A stretch of DNA of 64,000 nt from Acidobacteriota bacterium (GTDB taxonomy: Bacteria; Acidobacteriota; Thermoanaerobaculia; Gp7-AA8), in the NCBI GenBank assembly GCA_021325515.1, contig JAJPHC010000035.1, positions 62,001-126,000 of the forward strand, given 5' to 3'. This document shows, in pieces, positions 18,384-26,855 of the stretch. The position numbers and the translations under genes are program-made. Within the stretch, counting starts at the first letter, position 1; each line of letters starts with the position of its first letter. The notes beneath the pieces were generated by a model. That model did not search any database, was not told the origin of the DNA, and saw only the letters and a list, made by a program, of their open reading frames with translations.

Positions 18384-19350
18384 AGAGTTTCTGGCCCTTC
18401 GCAAGGCGGAAACAGATGAGCGCTTTCGCAGACTCGAAGAGCGTCTCCAATCCATGGAACCGCTCGCCGGCGACTTCGCAACCGTCTACGCAACCGGATC
18501 CTTCGGCCGCGGCGAAGCATCACGCGATAGCGACCTCGATGTCTTCATTCTCATCGACACCGATGACGATGGCCGGAGGAAGCTCACGAACCTCGACGCA
18601 ATCCAGTTGCAGGCCGCGCTGATCAAATGTGCCGCCGACGAAGGCTTCGAGGCCTTTTCCGACGATGGCAAATATCTCGAGCCTCATTCCATCAAGGACA
18701 TGATCGAAAAGCTCGGCAGCCGCGACGACGACTACGAGAACCTCTTCACCGCCCGCATGCTGCTCCTGCTCGAGAGCCGCCCGCTTCTCGGCGTGAGCAC
18801 CTACGAGCGCGCCATCGACCGCGTGCTGGCCGAGTACTGGCGAGATTTCCCGCAGAACGCCGGCCGCTTCCTTCCGATCTACCTCACCAACGACCTCATT
18901 CGGTACTGGAAAGTTCTCTGCCTCAATTACGAGGAGCGAACAAGGCGCGCAGAAAACCCGAACAAACGGCGTCTGACCAACTACAAGCTGAAGCACAGCC
19001 GGTTACTCACCTGCTACTCGGCGCTCGTGTACTTCTGCCATCTGCTGGAGAGCACGAACACAATCACTCCGGAGCTTGCGCGCCAGATGACGAAGCTCAC
19101 ACCGACCGAGCGGCTCCGTGCACTGCGCACGAATTCATCGGTCGCGAGTCTTGTCGACGACATCCTGGCGCTCTACGTCGAGTTCCTGAAGAGCGTCGAC
19201 GCACCAAAGCAGGAGCTACTGGCACGCTTTGACGATCCGGAGTACCGGGGCGTGCGTCGCGACTCCGGACAGAATTTCGGAGACTTGATGTTCAAGCTCC
19301 TGACGGACATCGGATCACCGACGAAACTCCTTCGCTATCTCGTCGTGTGA
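18370..19350 (+). CDS. Pol-beta-superfamily nucleotidyltransferase domain protein
   Basis: 'VYATGSFGRGEASRDSDLDVFILID' (GS...DxD motif); overlaps the exonuclease gene by 14 nt. Confidence 0.78.
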   Translation: MTAAEEFLALRKAETDERFRRLEERLQSMEPLAGDFATVYATGSFGRGEASRDSDLDVFILIDTDDDGRRKLTNLDAIQLQAALIKCAADEGFEAFSDDGKYLEPHSIKDMIEKLGSRDDDYENLFTARMLLLLESRPLLGVSTYERAIDRVLAEYWRDFPQNAGRFLPIYLTNDLIRYWKVLCLNYEERTRRAENPNKRRLTNYKLKHSRLLTCYSALVYFCHLLESTNTITPELARQMTKLTPTERLRALRTNSSVASLVDDILALYVEFLKSVDAPKQELLARFDDPEYRGVRRDSGQNFGDLMFKLLTDIGSPTKLLRYLVV

Positions 19351-19494
19351 CCCGCACTTCCCTCGCCCCGCCCACGTCCGGATTCCGCACATCTCTCCAA
19401 ATCCGAACGGCGCTCCCAACGCGATCCCCTTGAAAAACTTGTACATACGCGTGGCATGCCGTTCGCCCTTTTCTGCCGGCGGGAGGTCACCACG

Positions 19495-20175
19495 ATGTTC
19501 GAATCTCTTCCGCCCGCAATCGCCGTCCTGAGGCCGTGTGTCGCCTGCCGCGTTCCGTTCGACCTCGCGCACGCGGACTTCTGCGCGTGTCTCGCAACCG
19601 ATCGCACGTTCCGCTGTCCCGGCTGCGGATGCTGCGCGTGCGATCAACCGCTCGGCGCGCGCAACGAGTTCTGGGGGAGCGCGCCGCGCGTGCTCTGGGA
19701 ACGGCGGCGCGAGCAGGCCGTCACTGCCGAGAGGCAGTTGCAGGCGCTCGATCGCAACTCGGTGAAGAGGCCCGTCGCGCTGATCATCGACGACGATCCG
19801 CGCATCCTCATGCAGGCCGCCGCCGCGCTCCGCCGCCTCGGCTTCTCCACCATCGAGCTCGACCGCCCCGGCGCCGCGGCGCAGATCGCGCGCATGGTCG
19901 TCCCCGAGCTCGTGCTCACCGACGCCCTGATGCCGCGCCTCGATGGCCGCGAGCTTTGCCGGCAACTGAAGACGGATCCGGAGACGAGCTCGATCCGAGT
20001 CATCGTGATGTCGTCGCTCTACAAGGGAACCGTCCATCGCAACGAGGCCTTCAAGAAGTTTCTCGTCGACGAATTTCTCGAGAAGCCTGTGCGATTCGCC
20101 GTACTGCGCGATGCGGTTCAGCGGCTCGTGCCGGATGCACTGGCGGCGGGCGAAGAGCGGACGACCGCATCCTGA
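19495..20175 (+). CDS. Response-regulator receiver protein with N-terminal Cys-rich (zinc-ribbon-like) segment
   Basis: 'CVACRVPFDLAHADFCACLATDRTFRCPGCGCCACDQ' then 'ALIIDDDPRILMQAAAALRRLG...LVLTDALMPRLDG...LEKPV'. Confidence 0.78.
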   Translation: MFESLPPAIAVLRPCVACRVPFDLAHADFCACLATDRTFRCPGCGCCACDQPLGARNEFWGSAPRVLWERRREQAVTAERQLQALDRNSVKRPVALIIDDDPRILMQAAAALRRLGFSTIELDRPGAAAQIARMVVPELVLTDALMPRLDGRELCRQLKTDPETSSIRVIVMSSLYKGTVHRNEAFKKFLVDEFLEKPVRFAVLRDAVQRLVPDALAAGEERTTAS

Positions 20176-21353
20176 TCATCCGCTGCGATCGACGGCAGCC
20201 GGATCGTGAACGTCGATCCCGCGCCCGGCTCGCTCGCGACCTCGATGCGCCCCGCATGCGCGTCGATGATCTTCCGCACGATGGCGAGGCCGAGGCCGGT
20301 GTTCGGTTCGCCGGAGGTGGACTTCGAGCTCAGTTTCTCGAACGGGCGAAAGAGACGCGACTGCTCGTCCGGCGCGATCCCGACGCCGCGATCGCGCACC
20401 TCCACCACGCACTCCCGCGCCTCTCCCCTCACGACCACATCGACTGGTTCACCGGGATACGAAAACTTCAGCGCATTCGAGACGAGGTTGTTGAGGAGCT
20501 GATCGATCTTCCCCGCATCGGCGCGCACGATCGCCGCCTCGGGTGATTTCTCGAGCCGGAGCTCGATCGACTTTCGCGCGGCCTGATGGCGCAGCATCGC
20601 GACCGAGCGCGAGGCCGCGTCGTTGAGATCGACCGGCGCGAGGTCGAGGCGGAACGTTCCCGCCTCGATCGCCGAGACGTCGAGAATCTCGTTGACGAGC
20701 GACGTCATTCCGCGCGCCATCAGCGCGATCTCGCTCGCCAGCGACATCGTCTCCGCATCGGGCTGCGCCAGATCGAGAATGTTCTCCGCGAAGACGAGGA
20801 TGCAGCCGATCGGATTGCGCAGATCGTGCGCGGCGATGCCGATGAAGCGGTTCTTCTCTTCGTTGAGCCGCATCAGCTCGAGGGCCTGCTGTTCCAGGCG
20901 GATGTTCGCGCGCTCGAGCTCGCGCTTCTGAATCGCCAGCTCGCGATGAAGCGTGCTGAGCTCATTGTTGACCTGCGACAGCTCCGCGTAGAGCCGGTGC
21001 GTCTCCTGCGCGTCGCTCGTCGCCAGCGTCTCGAACCAGCGGCGCAGCAAGCGCGCGCGCGGATCGTCCATCGCCGCGAGCCATTCCACCGCATCGGCAT
21101 CGCGCTCCGCTGCGATCACGAGCGCCCGCTCCTCGCGCGCGCACGCCGCGAACCGGAGTGCGGTGCCCTGCACCTCGATGCTCCTGCCGGCGGCGAAACC
21201 GAGGCTGGAGAGCTCGGCGAGAAACGCAGCGGCGGCGGGCGCTGCCGGCGCTTCGAAGAGATCGAGCAGATGCGATCCGCACGCGATCGCTTCGCCGCGC
21301 CAGACGTGCGCGATGCGCAGTCCCGCATCGCACTCGAACGCGAGCAGCGTCAT
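20118..21353 (-). CDS. Sensor histidine kinase (HisKA + HATPase_c)
   Basis: 411 aa from MTLLAFECDAGLR; 'FIGIAAHDLRNPIGCILVFAENIL', 'LLNNLVSNALKFSYPGEPVDV', 'GLGLAIVRKIIDAHAGRIEV'. The start overlaps the upstream stop (ATGA). Confidence 0.85.
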   Translation of the reverse strand: MTLLAFECDAGLRIAHVWRGEAIACGSHLLDLFEAPAAPAAAAFLAELSSLGFAAGRSIEVQGTALRFAACAREERALVIAAERDADAVEWLAAMDDPRARLLRRWFETLATSDAQETHRLYAELSQVNNELSTLHRELAIQKRELERANIRLEQQALELMRLNEEKNRFIGIAAHDLRNPIGCILVFAENILDLAQPDAETMSLASEIALMARGMTSLVNEILDVSAIEAGTFRLDLAPVDLNDAASRSVAMLRHQAARKSIELRLEKSPEAAIVRADAGKIDQLLNNLVSNALKFSYPGEPVDVVVRGEARECVVEVRDRGVGIAPDEQSRLFRPFEKLSSKSTSGEPNTGLGLAIVRKIIDAHAGRIEVASEPGAGSTFTIRLPSIAADDQDAVVRSSPAASASGTSR

Positions 21354-22402
21354 GCGACGAGCCTTCCCGCGGCTTCGACTGCATCGCGCGCGTTGCCGGC
21401 GGAGGCATCGGCGCCGACGCGCTTCCAGAGCGACGGCTCGATGCGGAACGGCGCGCCTCCGACGAGGATCGGCACGCCGCGCATCTGCGGATGATCGCGA
21501 ATCGCGCCGATGACGCGCTCGGTCTCCGCGACGTGCGGCGTCAGCGTCGTCGATAGTGCGATGACGTTCGCGCGCGTGCGCACGGCGGCATCGACGATCG
21601 ACGATGCGGGAACGTTCGCGCCGAGATAATGCGTGGCCCATCCCGACAGCTCGAGCAGATCGCTCACGATGCGCAGGCCGATCTCGTGCAGCTCGTCGCC
21701 GACGCAGGCGGCAACGATGCGCCGCTCGCCCGCGGGCGACTCCATGACGCGAGCGAACAACTGCGACATCACGAGCTGCGTCGCGGCGGAGCTGTAGTGT
21801 TCCTGCGCGACGCTGATCCGGTTGGCCTGCCACATCCGGCCGACCTCGATCTGCGCGCGCTCGAGCACATCGAGATAGATCGACGGCAGCGTCATCCCGT
21901 CGTCGAGCGCGGAGAAGACGATGCTCATCGCGCTTCTGCGATCGCCGCCGAGGACGGCGCGCAGATAGCGCGCGGTAACGCTTTCGCGCTCGCGGCCATC
22001 CAGCAGGAGCTCGAGGGAATCGGGGAGCGACGCGAATCGCGCGATCGCGCCGCCGGTCACGTTGCGAATCTCATCCGCGATCTCCGGCGGCGCATCTTCG
22101 GTGGCGCACTCGCTGATGAGATCGAGATTGAGGCGGAGATCTTCGGCCGGCACGCCGCGGCTGGCGAGCATGATCTTCGCCCAGCCGATGTAATCGACGA
22201 AGAGTTGCGGCGCGCCGTGGCGCACGGCCTGCGCGAGGAAGCGCAGATGGAAGGCCGCATCGGCGTTGCAGTGCGCGCGGCCGGCGGGGCCATAGCGCTC
22301 GGCGAGACGCACGTTGCGCTGGAACTGGCGCTCGGTGATGGCAGCGGCGAGTTGCGGAATGCGATCCGAAAGGAAAGCAGCGGCGTCGCGGTCGCTCGAC
22401 AT
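21350..22402 (-). CDS. Cobalamin (B12)-binding sensor-like protein with CarH-type Wx9EH motif
   Basis: 'VGRMWQANRISVAQEHYSSAATQLVMSQLF' (W-x9-EH), 'ELHEIGLRIVSDLLELSGWATHYLGANVP' ([DE]xHxxG), 'ALSTTLTPH', 'ILVGGAPF'. Confidence 0.82.
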   Translation of the reverse strand: MSSDRDAAAFLSDRIPQLAAAITERQFQRNVRLAERYGPAGRAHCNADAAFHLRFLAQAVRHGAPQLFVDYIGWAKIMLASRGVPAEDLRLNLDLISECATEDAPPEIADEIRNVTGGAIARFASLPDSLELLLDGRERESVTARYLRAVLGGDRRSAMSIVFSALDDGMTLPSIYLDVLERAQIEVGRMWQANRISVAQEHYSSAATQLVMSQLFARVMESPAGERRIVAACVGDELHEIGLRIVSDLLELSGWATHYLGANVPASSIVDAAVRTRANVIALSTTLTPHVAETERVIGAIRDHPQMRGVPILVGGAPFRIEPSLWKRVGADASAGNARDAVEAAGRLVA

Positions 22403-22405
22403 GTT

Positions 22406-23005
22406 CTACCTCGCAATCGATTTGAAGAGACGGACTTTCGTGGCGGTGGGATCGAGGCGGAGGCCGCGCGGGATGCCGCTGTGCGCCTCGCGATAGAGGT
22501 GGCTGTGGTGCCAGCTCTCGAATGCCTGCGCGTCCGACCACGCGGTCAGCAGCCAGAACTCGTTCGGATCCTCGCTGGGAGAGATCACATGAAACTCGCG
22601 GAAGCCGGCTTCGGAATCGACGTGGTGCGGCCGCTCGCGAAACGCCTGCGCGACGGAAGCGGACATCCCATTCGCAACGCGAAACGTGCTGATGACGACG
22701 CAGCCATCCGCGGGCGGCGCGTCTGCCGTTGCTGCGAATCGCGCGCAGAAATCGCTTTCATCCGCGGCATCGTCGAGAAACACCGCCGCGACGCCGTGTG
22801 CGTTCACGCGGCTCGCGGCGCGATCGCGCGCGGCCGCGGAGGAACAGGCGACGGCGATGCAGTCGTAGTGCGTTGGAGCGAGGTCCGCATCCTCGGCGAG
22901 CGTGACGACGAGCCCGCGCTGCAGCGCCGCGGACGCGATGCGCAGGAGCCGCTCGCGGTCATCGCCGAGGAGGAGGAGCGTGGAGCGAGGAGGCAGCGCA
23001 TTCAT
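22406..23005 (-). CDS. Two-domain protein: degenerate receiver-like N-terminus + antibiotic-biosynthesis-monooxygenase/IsdG-like (ABM) C-terminus
   Basis: N: 'STLLLLGDDRERLLRIASAALQRGLVVTLAEDADL'; C: 'VVISTFRVANGMSASVAQAFRERPHHVDSEAGFREFHVI...EFWLLTAWSDAQAFESWHHS'. Confidence 0.65.
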   Translation of the reverse strand: MNALPPRSTLLLLGDDRERLLRIASAALQRGLVVTLAEDADLAPTHYDCIAVACSSAAARDRAASRVNAHGVAAVFLDDAADESDFCARFAATADAPPADGCVVISTFRVANGMSASVAQAFRERPHHVDSEAGFREFHVISPSEDPNEFWLLTAWSDAQAFESWHHSHLYREAHSGIPRGLRLDPTATKVRLFKSIAR

Positions 23006-23364
23006 GATGGCTCCAGAGGCGGCAGGCCGGTGATGCGGCGGATCTCCGGCACGAGCTCGCGCAAGTCGGTCTTGCAGAGGACGGGGACTCGCGTGGCGAG
23101 CGCATGCCCGACGAGATTGAAGCCGGTCACGAGGATGGTCTTGCGCGCGAGATCCTCGCGCGACTCGACGATCTGCAGCAGCGACGCCCCCTCGGGCCCC
23201 TCGACATGGAGGTCGAGGAGGAGGACATCGAACTCGCCGCGCGTGACGAGCGATTCAGCATCCGAGAGATTGTTCGCAGTGGTCGCGTCGAGCCCGAGCT
23301 TCTTCGCGATGGAGGCAAGAATCGAGCTCCAGTGTGGCTCGTCCTCGACAATGAGCGCCAGCAT
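23002..23364 (-). CDS. Single-domain response regulator
   Basis: 120 aa MLALIVEDEPHWSSILASIAKKLG...FDVLLLDLHVEGPEG...; overlaps the next gene by 4 nt. Confidence 0.82.
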   Translation of the reverse strand: MLALIVEDEPHWSSILASIAKKLGLDATTANNLSDAESLVTRGEFDVLLLDLHVEGPEGASLLQIVESREDLARKTILVTGFNLVGHALATRVPVLCKTDLRELVPEIRRITGLPPLEPS

Positions 23365-23628
23365 GATCGCTCCTCGCTTGAGAGCAGATCACTCGCAGGC
23401 CGCGAAGACGATCGTCGCTGTCGTGAGGGAGATGCCCGCAGGAGGTAGTGTACTACTGAGCTCGCCAGGGCATGGGTCTTCACACGCGCAAATTGAAGAC
23501 GACAATCGTTGGTCTGATTTCCCGAAGGCGTTACGCTAACCATTGACGGCGATGCCTATGCGAAGCGACCTATGGCCGGCAGCAAGACACGAAGCTCAGT
23601 TCAAGAAACGTAATGAGGTGTGCGTCGA

Positions 23629-24156
23629 GTGAGCCTCCGCGATGTGATCGTCACGGTCAATCAGATGGAGGCGGACGGCGTCATCGATCGCTATGCGATC
23701 GGCGGAGCGGTGGGGGCAACGTTCTATTTGGAACCGATTGCAACAGTCGATGCCGATATTTTCGTCGCGTTCAAGTCCGAGCCCGGCAAACTGCTCATTA
23801 CGTTGGAGCCTATACTCGATTACCTGCGCTCGAGAGGCTGCTTCATGAAGGATGAGTACGTCATGATCGGCGATTGGCCTGTGCAGTTCCTGGCGCCGAC
23901 CAGTCGGCTCGTCGAGGAAGCTTTGGACACAGCGGTCGAAATTGATGTCGAGGGCGAGAGTGCGAGAGTGTTCCGCGCCGAGCACCTTGCCGCAATCGCT
24001 CTGCAAACAGGTCGCGCGAAGGACAAAGCGCGCCTCTTGCAGTTCCTCGAGCAAGGAGAGCTCGACAGAAACCGCTTTCACGAAATCCTGGAGCATCACA
24101 GCCTCGTTGATGCATGGAACAGGTTTGAACGACAATTCTTGAAGAACGAGCAATGA
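23629..24156 (+). CDS. Nucleotidyltransferase-fold (AbiEii/MNT-like) protein
   Basis: GTG start; 'MSLRDVIVTVNQMEADGVIDRYAIGGAVGATFYLEPIATVDADIFV...' resembles the 'GG...DxDI' pattern of AbiEii-like NTases. Confidence 0.65.
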   Translation: MSLRDVIVTVNQMEADGVIDRYAIGGAVGATFYLEPIATVDADIFVAFKSEPGKLLITLEPILDYLRSRGCFMKDEYVMIGDWPVQFLAPTSRLVEEALDTAVEIDVEGESARVFRAEHLAAIALQTGRAKDKARLLQFLEQGELDRNRFHEILEHHSLVDAWNRFERQFLKNEQ

Positions 24157-24326
24157 ATCACTTCCCTCAGAAAGTCGTCGACAGCAAGCGCGCCTTCCGG
24201 CGTGAGCTTGCCGCGAAACCCATCGGCGAAAAGCTGAGGATTCTGGACAGAATGCGCGAGCGGGAGGCGACGATCCGTCGTGCCGCAGCCGCACTCAAGA
24301 CAAACCGAACAAAGGCGCGCGAGTGA
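24153..24326 (+). CDS. 57-aa basic helical protein translationally coupled to the NTase
   Basis: MNHFPQKVVDSKRAFRRELAAKPIGEKLRILDRMREREATIRRAAAALKTNRTKARE*; ATGA overlap with the upstream stop. Below the ORF-track size cut-off. Confidence 0.7.
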   Translation: MNHFPQKVVDSKRAFRRELAAKPIGEKLRILDRMREREATIRRAAAALKTNRTKARE

Positions 24327-24356
24327 TCAGTTGATGAATCGCGACTGACGCGCCCC

Positions 24357-26846
24357 TCAACTCGCCGCGAGGTATCGCGCTGTCCTGCTCTCCCTCGCCT
24401 GCGCGACCTCCGCCGGCGTTCCGGCGGCGACGATCCTTCCGCCTTCCTCGCCGGCGCCGGGGCCCATGTCGATCACCCAGTCGCTCGCGGCGATCACGCT
24501 CATGTCGTGCTCCACCACGATCACCGTGTTCCCTGCATCGACCAAACCGGCGAGTTGCGCCATCAGCTTCTCCACATCCGCCGGATGCAATCCCGTCGTC
24601 GGCTCGTCGAGCACGTACAACGTGTCGCCGCGGCCGGCGCGCTGCAGCTCCGCCGCAAGCTTGATGCGCTGCGCCTCGCCGCCCGACAACTCCGTCGCCG
24701 GCTGGCCGAGGCGCAGATAGCCGAGGCCGACTTCGCGCAGCACAGTCAGCGCGCGCCGCACCTGCGGCTCCTCCGCGAAAAACTCCCACGCCGCATCCAC
24801 CGTCATCGCCAGCACCTCGGCGATGTTCTTCCCGCGATACGCGATCTCCAGCGTCTGCTCGTTGTAGCGCGCACCACGGCACGCGGGACACGGCGCATAC
24901 ACGCTCGGCAGAAAGAGCAGCTCCACCATCACGAAGCCTTCTCCCTCGCACGTCTCGCATCGCCCCTTCGCCACATTGAATGAGAAGCGCCCCGCATCGT
25001 AGCGCCGCGCGCGCGCCGCTTTCGTCGATGCGAACAATTTGCGCACCGCATCAAAGAGCCCGGTGTACGTCGCGAGATTCGAGCGCGGCGTTCTGCCGAT
25101 CGGCTTCTGATCGACGCGCACCAGCCGCCGGATCGTCTCCAGCCCCGCCACGATCTCCCCTCCCTCCGTCACCACGCGCTTCTCCAGCCAGTCGTGCTCC
25201 TCTTCATCTTCATCGATCGCATGCCCGAGCCGCTCCGACACGAGCTCGACGAGCAACTGGCTCACGAGCGTCGACTTCCCCGATCCCGACACGCCGGTGA
25301 CACTCGTGAAGACGCCGAGCGGAAATTGCGCGTCGAGCGCGCGCACGTTGTTGCGCGTCGCCCCTTCGATGCGCAGCCATCCGCGCGGCGCACGCGGCCG
25401 GTGCGGCGCCGCTCTCCGCTCGCCGAAGAGATACGCCCGCGTGCGCGACTCCTTCACCCGCTTCAATCCCTCCGGCGGACCGCTGTAGAGGATTTCCCCT
25501 CCATGCTCGCCGGCGAGCGGCCCGACGTCGACGATCCAGTCGGCGTGACGGATCACATCGAGCTCGTGCTCGACGACGAAGAGCGAATTGCCCGCCGCCT
25601 TCAGCTTGTCGAGCGCGGAGAGGAGAGCCTCCGTGTCCGCCGGATGCAATCCCGCCGACGGCTCGTCGAGCACGTAGACGACGCCGAACAGATTCGAGCG
25701 GACCTGCGTCGCGAGGCGGAGGCGCTGCAGCTCGCCCGGCGAAAGCGTCGGCGTGCTCCGCTCCAGCGACAGATAGCCGAGGCCGAGATCGAGGAGGATC
25801 TCGAGCCGCGCGGCGAGATCGCAGGCGATGCGATGCACGACGAGGTCGTGCGCCTCCTCGCGATCGTGACTCGCGGCGCGCACGCGCGCATACGGCGCGA
25901 TGATCTCCGCGAGCTGCCGCAGCGGCAGCGCCGACAGCGCGGCGATGTCGTATCCGGCGAAGGTGACCGAGAGCGACTCGCGCCGCAAACGCTTCCCTCC
26001 GCAAAGCGGACAATCGGCGCCGAGCATGTAACGCGACACGCGCTTCTTCATCAGCGGGCTGTGCGACGTCGCGAATGTGTGGAGCACGTAACGCCGCGCG
26101 CTGCTGAACGTCCCCATGTAGCTCGGCTCCTCCTTCCGCCGGCGCGCGCGCCGCGTCTCCTCCGGCGTGTAGCCCGCATACACAGGAACGGTTGGTGTTT
26201 CCTCGGTGAAGAGAATCCATTCGCGGTCTTTCGCCGGCAGCTCGCGCCAGGGGCGATCGACGTCGTAGCCGAGGCTGACGAGGATGTCGCGAAGATTCTG
26301 GCCGTGCCACGCGGGAGGCCACGCGGCGATCGCACGCTCGCGAATCGTCAGCGACGGATCGGGCACCATCGACTCTTCGGTGACGGTGTAGACGCGGCCG
26401 AGCCCATGGCACTCCGGACATGCTCCCTCCGGCGTGTTCGGCGAGAACGACTCGGCGTAGAGCAGCGGCTGGTTCTTCGGATACTCACCGGCGCGCGAGT
26501 ACAACATGCGCAGCAGATTCGAGAGCGTCGTGACGCTGCCGACCGACGAGCGCGTGCTCGCTCCTCCGCGCTGCTGCTGCAGCGCGACGGCCGGCGGCAG
26601 ACCGTCGATCTCATCGACGTCCGGCACCTGCATCTGATTGAAGAGCCGCCGCGCGTAGGGCGACACCGATTCGAGATACCGCCGCTGCGCCTCGGCATAC
26701 AGCGTCCCGAACGCGAGCGACGACTTCCCCGAACCGGAGACGCCGGTGAAGACGACCAGCGCATCGCGCGGAATCTCGACGTCGATGTTCCTGAGGTTGT
26801 GCTCGCGAGCTCCGCGCACGCGCACGAATCGATGATCGCTGCTCAT
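24357..26846 (-). CDS. UvrA-like ABC excinuclease subunit, short UvrA2-type paralogue
   Basis: 829 aa; '[29 protein letters not shown]', '[11 protein letters not shown]', zinc motifs CPECHGLGR / CPLCGGKR / CETCEGEGF...CPACRGARY, '[18 protein letters not shown]'. Confidence 0.88.
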   Translation of the reverse strand: MSSDHRFVRVRGAREHNLRNIDVEIPRDALVVFTGVSGSGKSSLAFGTLYAEAQRRYLESVSPYARRLFNQMQVPDVDEIDGLPPAVALQQQRGGASTRSSVGSVTTLSNLLRMLYSRAGEYPKNQPLLYAESFSPNTPEGACPECHGLGRVYTVTEESMVPDPSLTIRERAIAAWPPAWHGQNLRDILVSLGYDVDRPWRELPAKDREWILFTEETPTVPVYAGYTPEETRRARRRKEEPSYMGTFSSARRYVLHTFATSHSPLMKKRVSRYMLGADCPLCGGKRLRRESLSVTFAGYDIAALSALPLRQLAEIIAPYARVRAASHDREEAHDLVVHRIACDLAARLEILLDLGLGYLSLERSTPTLSPGELQRLRLATQVRSNLFGVVYVLDEPSAGLHPADTEALLSALDKLKAAGNSLFVVEHELDVIRHADWIVDVGPLAGEHGGEILYSGPPEGLKRVKESRTRAYLFGERRAAPHRPRAPRGWLRIEGATRNNVRALDAQFPLGVFTSVTGVSGSGKSTLVSQLLVELVSERLGHAIDEDEEEHDWLEKRVVTEGGEIVAGLETIRRLVRVDQKPIGRTPRSNLATYTGLFDAVRKLFASTKAARARRYDAGRFSFNVAKGRCETCEGEGFVMVELLFLPSVYAPCPACRGARYNEQTLEIAYRGKNIAEVLAMTVDAAWEFFAEEPQVRRALTVLREVGLGYLRLGQPATELSGGEAQRIKLAAELQRAGRGDTLYVLDEPTTGLHPADVEKLMAQLAGLVDAGNTVIVVEHDMSVIAASDWVIDMGPGAGEEGGRIVAAGTPAEVAQARESRTARYLAAS

Positions 26847-26855
26847 CGGATCGGC

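Noticed and set aside
18370-19350. Calling the nucleotidyltransferase a CBASS CD-NTase
   Set aside because: Only the generic Pol-beta motif is visible and no CBASS effector is adjacent; left as an uncharacterised NTase.
20118-23600. Cobalamin riboswitch upstream of the B12-sensor operon
   Set aside because: No B12-box-like conserved sequence was recognised in 23365-23550; needs a covariance-model search.
23552-23632. 26-aa ORF (MPMRSDLWPAARHEAQFKKRNEVCVE*) overlapping the NTase start
   Set aside because: Too short and no supporting homology by eye; may be a remnant or chance ORF.
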